A stretch of 64,000 nucleotides of DNA from an uncultured Dysgonomonas sp. (GTDB lineage: Bacteria; Bacteroidota; Bacteroidia; Bacteroidales; Dysgonomonadaceae): assembly GCA_900556485.1 (NCBI GenBank), contig USOX01000001.1, forward strand, positions 62,001-126,000. The letters run 5' to 3'. Below, piece after piece: positions 38,408 through 47,338 of the stretch. The notes under the pieces are model-generated. The model saw only the letters and a program-made list of their open reading frames with translations, was not told where the DNA came from and made no database searches. Position numbers and translations under genes: made by a program. Numbering within the stretch: position 1 is the stretch's first letter; each line of letters starts with the position of its first letter.

Positions 38408-39313
38408 ATGGCTTCATTAAAATCGTGGATATCGGCTTTACGTCCCCGTACTTTATTTCTGGCTGTAGCAACAGCTTTGTGTGGAAGTGGCATAGCATAT
38501 AGTACAGGCTACTTTAGTGTTCTTGTTTTTGTGCTTACATTATCTATTGCTACAATCTTACAGTTGTTGTCTAATATGGCGAACGACCTTGGTGATTATC
38601 AACATGGAACGGATATAACAGGGGAGAGGGTAGGGCCACAGCGTACAGTACAGAGTGGTGCTATAACTCCTGCTCAGATGAAAAGGGCGATAGGGGTTGC
38701 AATAGGTATGTCTGCTATTGTGGGAAGTCTGCTTGTTTATGTTGCTCTGCAATTTATGGAACTGAAATATATTCTGACCTTTTTGGGACTGGGAGCTGCC
38801 TGTATTGTAGCTGCAATAAAATATACAGCAGGAAAAAATCCTTATGGATATAAAGGATTGGGTGATATTTTTTCTTTTACATTTTTTGGATTAGTATCGG
38901 TTGTAGGTACTTATTTTCTGCATACTCATACATTAGATTTTATGCCGTGGTTGCCCGCTATTGGTTTAGGTCTTCTTACAGTTGCTGTATTGAACCTTAA
39001 TAATATGCGCGATCTGGAGAATGATAAAAAATCGGGTAAGATAACAATACCGGTTCGTATAGGTTTTCATAATGCAAAGATATATCATGGGTTGCTGACT
39101 TTTGGCGCTTTAGCCTGTTTCTTGGCTTACTCTTTGATATATGCTTCTTATTGGTATCAATATATTTATTTGTTGAGCTTTTTGATTTTTATTAAATTGT
39201 TGATAAATATTGTAAGGACTACGGAAAACCGTCTTTTAGACCCTTATCTGAAGTTTACTTCGATGGGGGCTTTTGTACTATCAGTGTGTTTTTGTATTTG
39301 CATTAATCTATGA
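38408..39313 (+). CDS. menA: 1,4-dihydroxy-2-naphthoate prenyltransferase MenA
   Basis: This 301-residue polytopic protein of the UbiA superfamily has LQLLSNMANDLGDYQHGTD, the first Asp-rich prenyl diphosphate site, and NNMRDLENDKKSGKITIPVR, the second. It starts SLKSWISALRPRTLFLAVAT, typical of MenA. It attaches the polyprenyl tail during menaquinone synthesis in the inner membrane. The stop overlaps the next gene's ATG (ATGA, 39310-39313). Confidence 0.92.
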   Translation: MASLKSWISALRPRTLFLAVATALCGSGIAYSTGYFSVLVFVLTLSIATILQLLSNMANDLGDYQHGTDITGERVGPQRTVQSGAITPAQMKRAIGVAIGMSAIVGSLLVYVALQFMELKYILTFLGLGAACIVAAIKYTAGKNPYGYKGLGDIFSFTFFGLVSVVGTYFLHTHTLDFMPWLPAIGLGLLTVAVLNLNNMRDLENDKKSGKITIPVRIGFHNAKIYHGLLTFGALACFLAYSLIYASYWYQYIYLLSFLIFIKLLINIVRTTENRLLDPYLKFTSMGAFVLSVCFCICINL

Positions 39314-39804
39314 AGAAAATTGGACTACTTTCAGATACTCATAGTTGGTGGGATGAAAAGTATGAAAAATATTTTGCTACTTGTGACGAAATATGGCATG
39401 CCGGCGATATTGGCTCTATGGATTTGGCTCTTCGTTTCGAAGCGTTGGGCAAGCCATTTCGTGCGGTGTATGGCAATATAGATGATAGTAAAGTGAGAGC
39501 AGCATATCCTGAGTTTTTGCGTTTTGTAATAGAAGGAGTGGATGTGCTTATGACTCATATAGGAGGTTATCCGGGAAAGTATGATCCAAAGGTGCGTTCT
39601 ATTTTGTTTGGTAACCCTCCAAAGCTTTTTATAACAGGTCACTCTCATATATTGAAGGTGATGTTTGATAAAAAGTTGAACTGTTTGCATATTAATCCGG
39701 GGGCGGCTGGTAAATATGGATTTCATAGGGTTAGAACATTAGTTCGCTTTAATGTAGATACAGGAAATATTTCGGATTTGGAGGTTATAGAATTAAATGA
39801 TTGA
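39310..39804 (+). CDS. YfcE/MJ0936-like metallophosphoesterase
   Basis: The 164-residue protein has the calcineurin-like motifs GLLSDTHSWW, HAGDIGSMDL, VYGNIDD, TH in VLMTHIGGYPG, and GHSH in FITGHSHILK, ending NPGAAGKYGFHR. These give the usual two-metal site. It is the small single-domain phosphodiesterase/phosphatase type; the natural substrate is unknown. It is translationally coupled to menA, an association without clear functional meaning. Confidence 0.9.
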   Translation: MKKIGLLSDTHSWWDEKYEKYFATCDEIWHAGDIGSMDLALRFEALGKPFRAVYGNIDDSKVRAAYPEFLRFVIEGVDVLMTHIGGYPGKYDPKVRSILFGNPPKLFITGHSHILKVMFDKKLNCLHINPGAAGKYGFHRVRTLVRFNVDTGNISDLEVIELND

Positions 39805-39880
39805 TTATTCTTTATCTATGTGTTATTAGTTACAAGTTACTTTGCTCAATGGGCAGTTACGAGTTACAAGAAAGAAAAAA

Positions 39881-39927
39881 GTTACAATGAAAAAGTATAC
39901 AAAAAGTGTCACTTTTGTCACTTTTTG
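39881..39927 (+). repeat. Dispersed 47-bp intergenic repeat, copy 2
   Basis: It matches 11318-11364 at 46 of 47 positions. It lies 23 bases upstream of the acyltransferase ATG, and the same frame is open through it, so gene callers may extend the protein into the repeat. Confidence 0.85.
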
Positions 39928-39949
39928 CTATTTCAAAGAATGTATAAAT

Positions 39950-40786
39950 ATGAAAGAGAAGCTATTAAGTAAAGATGATATCCGTAAGATGAGCCCTGTA
40001 TTTCGGGGCCCATTGGGAAATTTACTAATAAACTTTGGCATGTGGTTTACCGGAATGAATAAAGTAAACCGTATTTATGATGCATCGAAACAATATGAGG
40101 GTGTAGAGTTTTGTAAACACCTGCTAAAAGATGTGGGTGTAAATATTGTGGTAGAGAATATCGAAGTACTAAAGCAATATGAAGGCAAAGCATTTGTAAC
40201 AGTATCGAATCATGCTTATGGTCATATTGATGGTATAGCAGCAATAGCTACTGTAGGAGAAGTGCGTCCTGATTATAAAATGATGGTCAATTTTATTCTG
40301 GGAATGATAGATACAATGGCGATGAACTTTATTGCTGTTAATCCTTTTCAGAGTGGAAAGATAGCCAGTAAATCGAGTTTTGAGGGTATAAAACAATCTA
40401 TAGACCATCTTAAGAATGGGCATCCATTAGGTTTCTTTCCGGCAGGTGCTGTATCCAAGACAAAAGTCAGAAACTTTAGAATGGTGGTTGAAGACCGGGA
40501 ATGGCAAGAGCCTGTGCTTAAGCTTATGAAGAAAGCAAAAGTGCCTATTATCCCGATGTATTTTAGTGGAAAAAATTCATGGTTTTTTAATTTCCTCGAT
40601 TTGGTGAATTGGAGGCTACGTTCCTTGCGGTTGGGACATGAGGTATATAACAAAAAGGGCAAAACTATTTATATTCGTTTTGGCGAGCCTATTTTACCTG
40701 AGGAACAAGCAAAATATACAGATATAAAAGAATATGGAGAATTTCTTAAAGATAAAACTTATGCTTTGGCAAAATCGACGGATTAG
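39950..40786 (+). CDS. PlsC-like lysophospholipid acyltransferase family protein
   Basis: From the ATG at 39950 the protein has 278 residues. The frame is open to 39842, but that extension is translated from the 47-bp repeat and reads like low-complexity peptide, so I reject it. The acyltransferase motif is SNHAYGHIDG (HX5D, the spacing I know from Bacteroidota members rather than HX4D), followed by PLGFFPAGAVSK and VPIIPMYFSGKNSW. It probably acylates a lysophospholipid or lipid A-like/aminolipid acceptor. It lies convergent with the DUF4419 gene, with only 4 bases between stops. Confidence 0.82.
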   Translation: MKEKLLSKDDIRKMSPVFRGPLGNLLINFGMWFTGMNKVNRIYDASKQYEGVEFCKHLLKDVGVNIVVENIEVLKQYEGKAFVTVSNHAYGHIDGIAAIATVGEVRPDYKMMVNFILGMIDTMAMNFIAVNPFQSGKIASKSSFEGIKQSIDHLKNGHPLGFFPAGAVSKTKVRNFRMVVEDREWQEPVLKLMKKAKVPIIPMYFSGKNSWFFNFLDLVNWRLRSLRLGHEVYNKKGKTIYIRFGEPILPEEQAKYTDIKEYGEFLKDKTYALAKSTD

Positions 40787-40790
40787 GAAA

Positions 40791-41861
40791 TTATTCTTCT
40801 CCCACTCTGTTGATAGCCCAGCCGATTTCTGGTTTTAAGTTGAAAGTTCCCGGAGTTTGTTTTAAACCCATGAATCCAGACCAGAATTCCATCTTTAGGC
40901 TTTTGATGATGGTTGTTTCATTTGATCTGATTTCAAGGATAAAAGGTGTCCTTGTTATTTCGTCTGGTAATTCTCCGATGCTTTTTATAGTTTTCAAGTT
41001 CATTCTTTTTCTGGAAGATGAATAAGGATAGAATTTGAGAAGCCATCCATCTATATCGGTTAATGAACCATAGAAACCTTCGGAGTGGTAACGAACCATC
41101 TTCATCCAGAAATTTTTGTCAAATTTGCCTGACTTGGTATTGATTATTTCTTTTATGATTGGTTTTAGTTCTGATGTCCACCATTCAAGATCGTATTGGG
41201 ATATATAGTCGAGTTTGTCTAATATCTTTTGCCAGTCTTCAATTGTACCTTCAATAGTGACTTCGGGGATACCACAACCTACCATGGTAACTTTATATTT
41301 GAAATAAGCTTTAACTGATTCCATTATTGTGATTTGGCTTGCGATAAGGCTTGAAGGGGTGGTAGTAGAAAAGTCGGCAGCAAGAGCAGTTGTTAATTCT
41401 TTGCCTGTATAATTTCCTATTTGTTCAACGAATTCGGGGAAAATAGTTTCCCAGGGGAAATCGGAGATAGCTCCTGATTCTACATTTCGTGTGACTGTGA
41501 GTGTTGTTTGCCCTTCGAAATTGATGAATTTGTTTCGTAGGCTTCTGGCATTATTATTAACATGTTGGGAGAATCCCTGGCAAATAAGCAGCCATATAAT
41601 ATCGGGGCTGATTGTTACAGGACGGTGTTCTTTGTATGCTTTCAAAAAACCTCCTAACACAGGATGCGTACCTTCGAAAACAAGATCATCAGTAACAGAT
41701 ATTTTAATAATATCTTGTTCGATTCTTCCATATAGGGATTTGGGAGAAACAGTGGGTAACAAGCCTTGCGGACTTGAGAGTTTCTCTATTTTATAGGTGT
41801 TTTGAGCTTCTACTGCTAAATAACTGAAAAGGAAAAAGATTATAGGTAACAAGCTTTTCAT
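40791..41861 (-). CDS. DUF4419 family exported protein
   Basis: This 356-residue protein has a signal peptide (LLPIIFFLFSYLAVEAQ) and matches DUF4419 by its conserved block HPVLGGFLKAYKEHRPVTIS then PDIIWLLICQGFSQHV and the later MVGCGIPEVTIEGTIEDWQK. The family also occurs in fungi; its biochemical role is unknown. It is monocistronic. Confidence 0.8.
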   Translation of the reverse strand: MKSLLPIIFFLFSYLAVEAQNTYKIEKLSSPQGLLPTVSPKSLYGRIEQDIIKISVTDDLVFEGTHPVLGGFLKAYKEHRPVTISPDIIWLLICQGFSQHVNNNARSLRNKFINFEGQTTLTVTRNVESGAISDFPWETIFPEFVEQIGNYTGKELTTALAADFSTTTPSSLIASQITIMESVKAYFKYKVTMVGCGIPEVTIEGTIEDWQKILDKLDYISQYDLEWWTSELKPIIKEIINTKSGKFDKNFWMKMVRYHSEGFYGSLTDIDGWLLKFYPYSSSRKRMNLKTIKSIGELPDEITRTPFILEIRSNETTIIKSLKMEFWSGFMGLKQTPGTFNLKPEIGWAINRVGEE

Positions 41862-41961
41862 ATAATTCTAGGCTAATTTCCTCAAATATAATGAATTTTA
41901 ACAAAATTGCAAAATTTTGAAATCTTTATCAGAAAGACTGACAAAACAGGAATAAAATATG

Positions 41962-41969
41962 TAATTTTG
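41962..41969 (+). promoter_or_regulatory. Promoter -7 box candidate of the sigma-54 activator gene
   Basis: TAATTTTG fits TAnnTTTG, 68 bases before the ATG. No good TTTG is found 19-21 bases upstream, so support is partial. Confidence 0.35.
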
Positions 41970-42036
41970 TCAGGCTTTGTTAAACATTACGGTAAAAGAC
42001 CTTGTTTAGGTAAACGTAATCAGTAATTATAATAAT

Positions 42037-43308
42037 ATGGCAAAACCAGATATACAACAAGTAAAACAACGCTTCGGTATTATAGGGAATAGTCCCGACC
42101 TAAACCGGGCTATAGATATAGCTCTCCAAGTAGCCCCGACGGATATGTCGGTTTTGGTGACGGGAGAGAGTGGCGTAGGTAAAGAAAACTTTCCTCAGAT
42201 AATACACCAGTTTAGTCATCGGAAACATGGAGCATATATAGCAGTAAACTGTGGATCGATACCGGAAGGAACTATTGATTCGGAATTGTTTGGGCACGAG
42301 AAAGGATCTTTTACAGGAGCTACAGGTGAACGCAAAGGATATTTTGAAGTTGCTAATGGAGGTACATTATTTTTGGATGAAGTAGGGGAGTTACCTCTTT
42401 CTACACAAGCCCGTCTGTTGCGTGTGCTCGAAACAGGTGAATTTATTAAAGTAGGTTCGTCTAAAGTAGAAAAAACAGATGTGCGTGTAGTTGCTGCCAC
42501 CAATCTGGATATGATAACAGCTACCCGTAATGGCCGTTTTAGAGAAGATTTGTATTATCGTCTCAATACTGTACCAATTCGTATTCCGGCTTTGAGGGAG
42601 AGGAAAGATGATATACCTCTTTTGTTTCGTAAGTTTGCGAGTGATTGTGCGGAGAAATATAGCATGCCAGCTGTTTCTTTGACTGATGAGGCAAGGCAAG
42701 TATTGAAAGAGTATTATTGGCCGGGGAATATCCGCCAGCTTAAAAATATAACAGAGCAAATCTCTATAATAGAGCAAACAAGAGAAATTTCGGCAGATAT
42801 TCTGAAAATGTACCTTCCTGCTAACGAAGTTGGATTGGTTCCTGTGAGCAGTTTGAATAGTAGTGATCAGAAAACGTTTAATAATGAACGTGAGATACTT
42901 TATCAGGTGCTATTTGATATGAAAAAGGATATGACTGACTTGAAACGTATCGTACATGATATTGTCGCAGGCAACTTGAAAGCGTCTGATATAATGACGC
43001 CTCCGGTTGTTGAAAAAATGGATGCTCTGACGCCTGTCGTTGTTAATGCAACAAGTGAACGGTCTTCTGTTTTGCCAGTAAAGGAGGAAGCGCATCCTAT
43101 AATAACATCTGATATCTCAGATGTAGATGTTATTGACGCACGCGATTATGAGGAAGAAACATTATCGTTACAAGATGTAGAAAAAGATATGATAATAAAG
43201 GCGCTTGAACGCCATAACGGAAAACGAAAGAATGCGGCTCAGGATTTGAAAATATCTGAACGTACATTATATCGCAAAATAAAAGAATATAATTTGGAAA
43301 ACCTATGA
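42037..43308 (+). CDS. Sigma-54-interacting transcriptional activator (AAA+ / Fis HTH)
   Basis: The 423-residue protein starts directly with a central AAA+ domain: Walker A GESGVGKE, the sigma-54 contact loop GSFTGATGERKG (GAFTGA variant), Walker B GGTLFLDEVGEL and the R-finger region RFREDLYYRLNTVPIRIP. A C-terminal Fis-type HTH follows after a linker (EKDMIIKALERHNGKRKNAA). It has no receiver, PAS or GAF domain, so control may be through its level or an unseen partner. It is coupled to the LptE-like gene by an ATGA overlap (43305-43308), and this order through to secG is conserved in Bacteroidales. Confidence 0.92.
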   Translation: MAKPDIQQVKQRFGIIGNSPDLNRAIDIALQVAPTDMSVLVTGESGVGKENFPQIIHQFSHRKHGAYIAVNCGSIPEGTIDSELFGHEKGSFTGATGERKGYFEVANGGTLFLDEVGELPLSTQARLLRVLETGEFIKVGSSKVEKTDVRVVAATNLDMITATRNGRFREDLYYRLNTVPIRIPALRERKDDIPLLFRKFASDCAEKYSMPAVSLTDEARQVLKEYYWPGNIRQLKNITEQISIIEQTREISADILKMYLPANEVGLVPVSSLNSSDQKTFNNEREILYQVLFDMKKDMTDLKRIVHDIVAGNLKASDIMTPPVVEKMDALTPVVVNATSERSSVLPVKEEAHPIITSDISDVDVIDARDYEEETLSLQDVEKDMIIKALERHNGKRKNAAQDLKISERTLYRKIKEYNLENL

Positions 43309-43808
43309 AGAAAATACTTTCTTTACTGCTAATATCCCTTCTTATTGTAGGCTGTACTGTATCCTATAAGTTTAATGGGGCATCTATTAATTATGAAGAA
43401 ACTCCTGATATAGATATCCGTGACTTTCAGAATCAGGCGCCACTAGTCTATCCTCAGTTGGCTCAGGTTTTCAACGAAAAAATGAAAGATGTCTTTACTC
43501 GTAATACAAAGCTGAGGTTTACAACTGTTAATCCATCTTTGGAAATAGAAGGAGAAATTGTAAGATATGATCTAACTCCACTGTCAGTGAAGGAAGATAA
43601 CTTCTCTTCTCAAACCCGCTTGACTATGGCTGTGAAGTTCCGCTATCAGAATAACAAGAATCCTAAAGATGATAAAGAAGAAACAATATCTGCGTATCGC
43701 GACTTTGATAGCAGCAAGATGCTTACCGAGGTGCAGGATGAACTGATAAAACAGCTTACCGAAGATATCGTAGATCAGATATTTAATGCGACTATGTCTA
43801 ATTGGTAG
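43305..43808 (+). CDS. LptE-like LPS-assembly lipoprotein
   Basis: The 167-residue protein has a lipobox (LLISLLIVGCTVSYKFNG) and the fold pattern of LptE: SINYEETPDIDIRDFQNQAP, LRFTTVNPSLEIEGEIVRYD and a C-terminal helix (ELIKQLTEDIVDQIFNATMS). LptE plugs the LptD barrel that inserts lipopolysaccharide in the outer membrane. Sequence similarity in this family is low, so the call rests on size, lipobox, pattern and context. Confidence 0.75.
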   Translation: MKKILSLLLISLLIVGCTVSYKFNGASINYEETPDIDIRDFQNQAPLVYPQLAQVFNEKMKDVFTRNTKLRFTTVNPSLEIEGEIVRYDLTPLSVKEDNFSSQTRLTMAVKFRYQNNKNPKDDKEETISAYRDFDSSKMLTEVQDELIKQLTEDIVDQIFNATMSNW

Positions 43809-43817
43809 GCTTCGGAA

Positions 43818-44588
43818 ATGGATATACAGGAACTTTACCAGCTAATAAAAAAAGATAAATCCCCAGATATAGAGGATGTTGAATCCTTGGGCAAATTGGT
43901 AGAAGAATATCCTTATTTTCAGGCTGCTATATTTGCATATCTTAAGGCAGTATATATGCATAAGAGCATTGCGTTTAAGGATGAATTAACAAAGTTCAGT
44001 ATATTTATCAATGATCGTAGGGCATTGTTTTATTATATATTTAGTGAGGAATATGACCTCTTCTTTAAAGAGACAGGAAAAACAGAGGTTGCAGAAGATA
44101 AGACAAGCTTGTTACTAGATGCCTTCTTTGAATCGAAAGGGAATGATGAGAATTCCGCTCTAGGTCTGGAATACAGCATATCTCATTCAAGTATGGCTAC
44201 TACTGATTATTTTACTTATATAGAGGCTATATCTTCTGCTGAAAGTGGCTTGAATGAGGAGAAAGAATCAGCAACGCTAAAACATCAGGATATAATAGAC
44301 TCCTTTATTAATAAATCGGAAGAGGAAGGGATTCGTATTTATGCAGATGAAGAGAAGATGGATAATGCTTCGGCTCCCGATTTAGAAACAGATGATGAGC
44401 TTGAAGAAGATATCTTTTTCACTGAAACTCTGGCTAAAATATATGTGAAACAAAAGAAGTATGAGAAGGCATACAAAATAATTAAACACTTAAGTTTGAA
44501 TTATCCGAAAAAAAATATTTACTTTGCAGACCAATTGAGTTTTCTTGAAAAATTGATTATAAATTCGAAACATAAAGATACAAAATGA
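43818..44588 (+). CDS. TPR-like soluble protein between lptE-like and secG genes
   Basis: This 256-residue protein has no signal peptide or membrane helix. It has an acidic middle region and a C-terminal TPR-like unit (ETLAKIYVKQKKYEKAYKII then KHLSLNYPKKNIYFADQLSF). Equivalent genes occur before secG in Bacteroidales, annotated as hypothetical or tetratricopeptide proteins. The function is unknown. It overlaps the secG start by four bases. Confidence 0.75.
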   Translation: MDIQELYQLIKKDKSPDIEDVESLGKLVEEYPYFQAAIFAYLKAVYMHKSIAFKDELTKFSIFINDRRALFYYIFSEEYDLFFKETGKTEVAEDKTSLLLDAFFESKGNDENSALGLEYSISHSSMATTDYFTYIEAISSAESGLNEEKESATLKHQDIIDSFINKSEEEGIRIYADEEKMDNASAPDLETDDELEEDIFFTETLAKIYVKQKKYEKAYKIIKHLSLNYPKKNIYFADQLSFLEKLIINSKHKDTK

Positions 44589-44953
44589 TTACTCTTATTA
44601 CTGTATTAATTGTAATTGCAGCAATTGCTTTAATATTGATAGTTCTTGTGCAGAACTCTAAAGGAGGAGGCCTGTCTTCAGGCTTTTCTTCATCGAATGC
44701 CGTAATGGGTGTTCGCAAAACAACAGATTTTGTGGAAAAAGCAACCTGGGGCCTTGCTGGTTTTATCATGGTGTTAAGTATTGTCTGCGTGATGATAACA
44801 CCTAAAAACAGAGTTGATAACTCAGCACCGGTAGTAGGAGCACCTCCAGTACAAAATACTACAGCACCGGATATGTCTACAACATTACCAGCGACTACTC
44901 TTCCGGCTACAACACCTCCTGCAGGAGAACAACCAGAAGCACCGGCTAATTAA
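44585..44953 (+). CDS. secG: Preprotein translocase subunit SecG
   Basis: The 122-residue protein has two membrane helices (TVLIVIAAIALILIVLVQNS and FIMVLSIVCVMI) bracketing the SecG motif SKGGGLSSGFSSSNAVMGVR. A C-terminal Thr/Pro/Ala-rich tail (TTLPATTLPATTPPAGEQPE) is typical of Bacteroidota SecG. It assists SecYEG in protein export. It is coupled to the TPR-like gene by ATGA (44585-44588) and followed by a hairpin. Confidence 0.93.
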   Translation: MITLITVLIVIAAIALILIVLVQNSKGGGLSSGFSSSNAVMGVRKTTDFVEKATWGLAGFIMVLSIVCVMITPKNRVDNSAPVVGAPPVQNTTAPDMSTTLPATTLPATTPPAGEQPEAPAN

Positions 44954-44983
44954 TAAGCGAGACTTCTGATTTAAAATATAGAG

Positions 44984-45014
44984 AAAGGCTCTTCGGGTAA
45001 CCGGAGAGCTTTCT
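44984..45014. terminator. Terminator between secG and the HsdR_N-like gene
   Basis: Stem of AAAGGCTCT(T)CGG with CCG(G)AGAGCTTT and a T-run, between convergent genes. Confidence 0.7.
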
Positions 45015-45020
45015 TTTTAT

Positions 45021-45485
45021 TTATAGATCTGTATATGATGGTATATCGGGGAGGTATTCGAATGTTTGTGAAGTATAGTCCATCTTACAACAGTAATGGT
45101 TTAGTCCATTGGAAACAATAAGGTATTTAACCTTGAGCACAATATTGTATCTGATAATCTGATCGAAAACAGCTTGAGTGATTTCTATATCAGGGGCTTT
45201 GTATTCTACAATGACTATGGGGGATGCACCTCTGTTGTATATAACGGAATCGCACCGTTTAACTAAACCGTTAAGGTTTATCTGTATCTCATTTGCTATT
45301 AAAGAGGGAGGATAACCTTTCTCCGATATAAGGTAATTGACAAAATGTTGGCGTACCCATTCTTCGGGAGTGAGGGCAACATATTTGCGCCTTAAAGCGT
45401 CAAAAACAGTTAATTTACCTTCAGCTTTTTTTACATTTATATCGAAAGGGGGTAGATTTAGCTTTAACATTATTACCTTTGCCAA
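45021..45485 (-). CDS. Stand-alone HsdR N-terminal-like nuclease-fold protein
   Basis: The protein has 154 residues; an ATG at 45470 gives 149 and a neater start (MLKLNLPPFDI). The family is the type I restriction HsdR_N_2 domain: EEWVRQHFVNYLISEKGYPP, then NGLVKRCDSVIYNRGASPIV and IVEYKAPDIEITQAVFDQII. The D...(E)xK pattern, Asp in RCDSVIY and EYKAP, is the PD-(D/E)XK nuclease signature. There is no helicase or HsdM/S gene nearby; single-domain proteins of this kind are common and conserved next to holA and amn in Bacteroidales, so a housekeeping DNA role is more likely than restriction. Confidence 0.8.
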   Translation of the reverse strand: MAKVIMLKLNLPPFDINVKKAEGKLTVFDALRRKYVALTPEEWVRQHFVNYLISEKGYPPSLIANEIQINLNGLVKRCDSVIYNRGASPIVIVEYKAPDIEITQAVFDQIIRYNIVLKVKYLIVSNGLNHYCCKMDYTSQTFEYLPDIPSYTDL

Positions 45486-45545
45486 TTAAGTAAAACAAAA
45501 GAGAAATTATACTTGTTCTAAGTATAAAACAAAAGTAGGATTAAT

Positions 45546-46319
45546 ATGAAAACGAAACAAGAAATTGTTGAAAACTGGCTTCCCCGTTATACAAAGAGGC
45601 CATTAGATCAATTCTCCAAATATATATTGCTAACTAACTTTGCTAAATATGTAGAGGTTTTTGCTAAACATTTCAATGTTCCTATTGTGGGACTGGATGG
45701 TAATATGCCTAATGCATCGGCAGCAGGTGTTACTATTATCAATTTTGGAATGGGGAGTGCAAATGCCGCTACAATCATGGACTTGCTAAGTGCTATTGGA
45801 CCAGAGGCAGTCTTGTTTTTAGGGAAATGTGGAGGGATAAAGAAACATAATAATTTAGGAGACTATATTCTTCCAATTGCAGCAATCAGAGGTGAAGGTA
45901 CTTCTAATGATTATATGCCTGCAGAAGTTCCATCATTACCGGCTTTCAGCCTTTTAAGGTCTGTGTCTTCTACTATCCGCAATCATAACAGGGATTATTG
46001 GACCGGTACAGTGTATACTACTAACAGGCGGGTATGGGAATATGATGATCACTTTAAGGAATACTTACGGAGGATACGGACCATGGCAGTAGATATGGAG
46101 ACAGCTACTCTGTTTACATGTGGTTTTGCAAATCAGATTCCAACAGGAGCTTTACTCTTGGTATCCGATCAGCCAATGATTTCGGAAGGAGTTAAAACCG
46201 AAAAGAGCGATAACCTGGTGACAACGAATTTTGTAGATGAGCACGTGATGATAGGTATAGAGGCTCTTACTACTCTTATTAATAATGGTCAGACAGTAAA
46301 ACATCTACGTTTCGAATAA
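45546..46319 (+). CDS. amn: AMP nucleosidase
   Basis: The 257-residue protein is a nucleoside phosphorylase-fold enzyme of the short AMP nucleosidase type found in Bacteroidota: INFGMGSANAATIMDLLSAI, LFLGKCGGIKKHNNLGDYIL, IRGEGTSNDY and AVDMETATLFTCGFANQIPT, the last with the catalytic-region Glu. It hydrolyses AMP to adenine and ribose 5-phosphate. E. coli Amn has an extra N-terminal domain that is absent here. It is transcribed divergently from the HsdR_N-like gene and followed after 4 bases by holA. Confidence 0.88.
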   Translation: MKTKQEIVENWLPRYTKRPLDQFSKYILLTNFAKYVEVFAKHFNVPIVGLDGNMPNASAAGVTIINFGMGSANAATIMDLLSAIGPEAVLFLGKCGGIKKHNNLGDYILPIAAIRGEGTSNDYMPAEVPSLPAFSLLRSVSSTIRNHNRDYWTGTVYTTNRRVWEYDDHFKEYLRRIRTMAVDMETATLFTCGFANQIPTGALLLVSDQPMISEGVKTEKSDNLVTTNFVDEHVMIGIEALTTLINNGQTVKHLRFE

Positions 46320-46323
46320 GAAT

Positions 46324-47328
46324 ATGACTTTTGATCAAATAATAGCTGATATCAGGTCTCGAAGGTTCAAGCCTGTTTACCTCTTAATGGGGGACGAGCC
46401 TTATTATATAGATGAAATTACCGAACTGCTTACGAATACTGTCTTACCGGAGGAAGAAAGAGACTTTAATCAGACTATTCTTTATGGTATGGAAACGGAT
46501 GTTGCCTCTGTAATTACATTAGCCAGAAGTTTCCCTATGATGTCCGACTATCAGCTGATTGTTATAAAAGAAGCTCAAAAGCTAAGTAAAATAGAGGAGC
46601 TTGAGGTTTATGTGAAAAACCCACTTCAATCAACAATCCTTGTTCTTAACTATAAAGACTCTTCTTACGATAAACGGAAAAAACTATATGCTGAGATAGA
46701 CAAGCGTGGGGTAATATTTGAGTCGAAGAAGATTCCTGATTATAAAATGCCAGCTTTTATAACTTCCTATATTCAGTCGAAAGGTCTTAGTATAGATCAA
46801 AAGTCGGCGCAAATGTTGTCTGATTATTTAGGAAATGATTTAAGCAAGGTAACCAATGAAATAGCAAAGCTATTGATTGCTATTCCAACAGGGCAAAAAC
46901 AGATAACGGCTAATCTTATAGAAGAGAATATCGGAATAAGTAAAGACTTCAATAACTTTGAGCTGTTGAAAGCTGTAATAGAGAAGAATATCTTTAAAGT
47001 GAATCAGATAGCAGATTATTTTGAAAAGAATCCAAAGAATAATCCGCTAATTGTGACATTAAATATATTATTTAATTTCTACAGTAACCTGATGATTTGT
47101 TATTGGGCTAAAAATAAAACGGAACAAGGTATTGCGGCTGAACTAGGCTTTAGAAATCCTTATCAAGCTAAAGATTATGTTATAGCTCTCCGCAATTATA
47201 ATGCATTTAAATGCATGGAGGTAATTGCTTTGTTACGTACATATGATGCAAAATGTAAAGGAGTAGATAATGTTTCTGTTCCGGATGGAGAATTATTGAA
47301 AGAACTATTGTTTAAGATAACCCATTAA
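46324..47328 (+). CDS. holA: DNA polymerase III delta subunit
   Basis: The 334-residue clamp-loader subunit has the HolA pattern: FKPVYLLMGDEPYYIDEI near the N-terminus, ARSFPMMSDYQLIVIKEAQK, LQSTILVLNYKD, DYLGNDLSKVTNEIAKLLIA and the C-terminal collar segment QAKDYVIALRNYNAFKCMEV. Delta opens the beta sliding clamp. It is in an operon-like arrangement between amn and an alpha/beta hydrolase gene. Confidence 0.9.
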   Translation: MTFDQIIADIRSRRFKPVYLLMGDEPYYIDEITELLTNTVLPEEERDFNQTILYGMETDVASVITLARSFPMMSDYQLIVIKEAQKLSKIEELEVYVKNPLQSTILVLNYKDSSYDKRKKLYAEIDKRGVIFESKKIPDYKMPAFITSYIQSKGLSIDQKSAQMLSDYLGNDLSKVTNEIAKLLIAIPTGQKQITANLIEENIGISKDFNNFELLKAVIEKNIFKVNQIADYFEKNPKNNPLIVTLNILFNFYSNLMICYWAKNKTEQGIAAELGFRNPYQAKDYVIALRNYNAFKCMEVIALLRTYDAKCKGVDNVSVPDGELLKELLFKITH

Positions 47329-47338
47329 TATATTGAAG

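Noticed and set aside
39842..39949. 36-codon upstream extension of the acyltransferase
   Set aside because: It is translated from the 47-bp dispersed repeat and flanking low-complexity sequence; the conserved protein starts at 39950.
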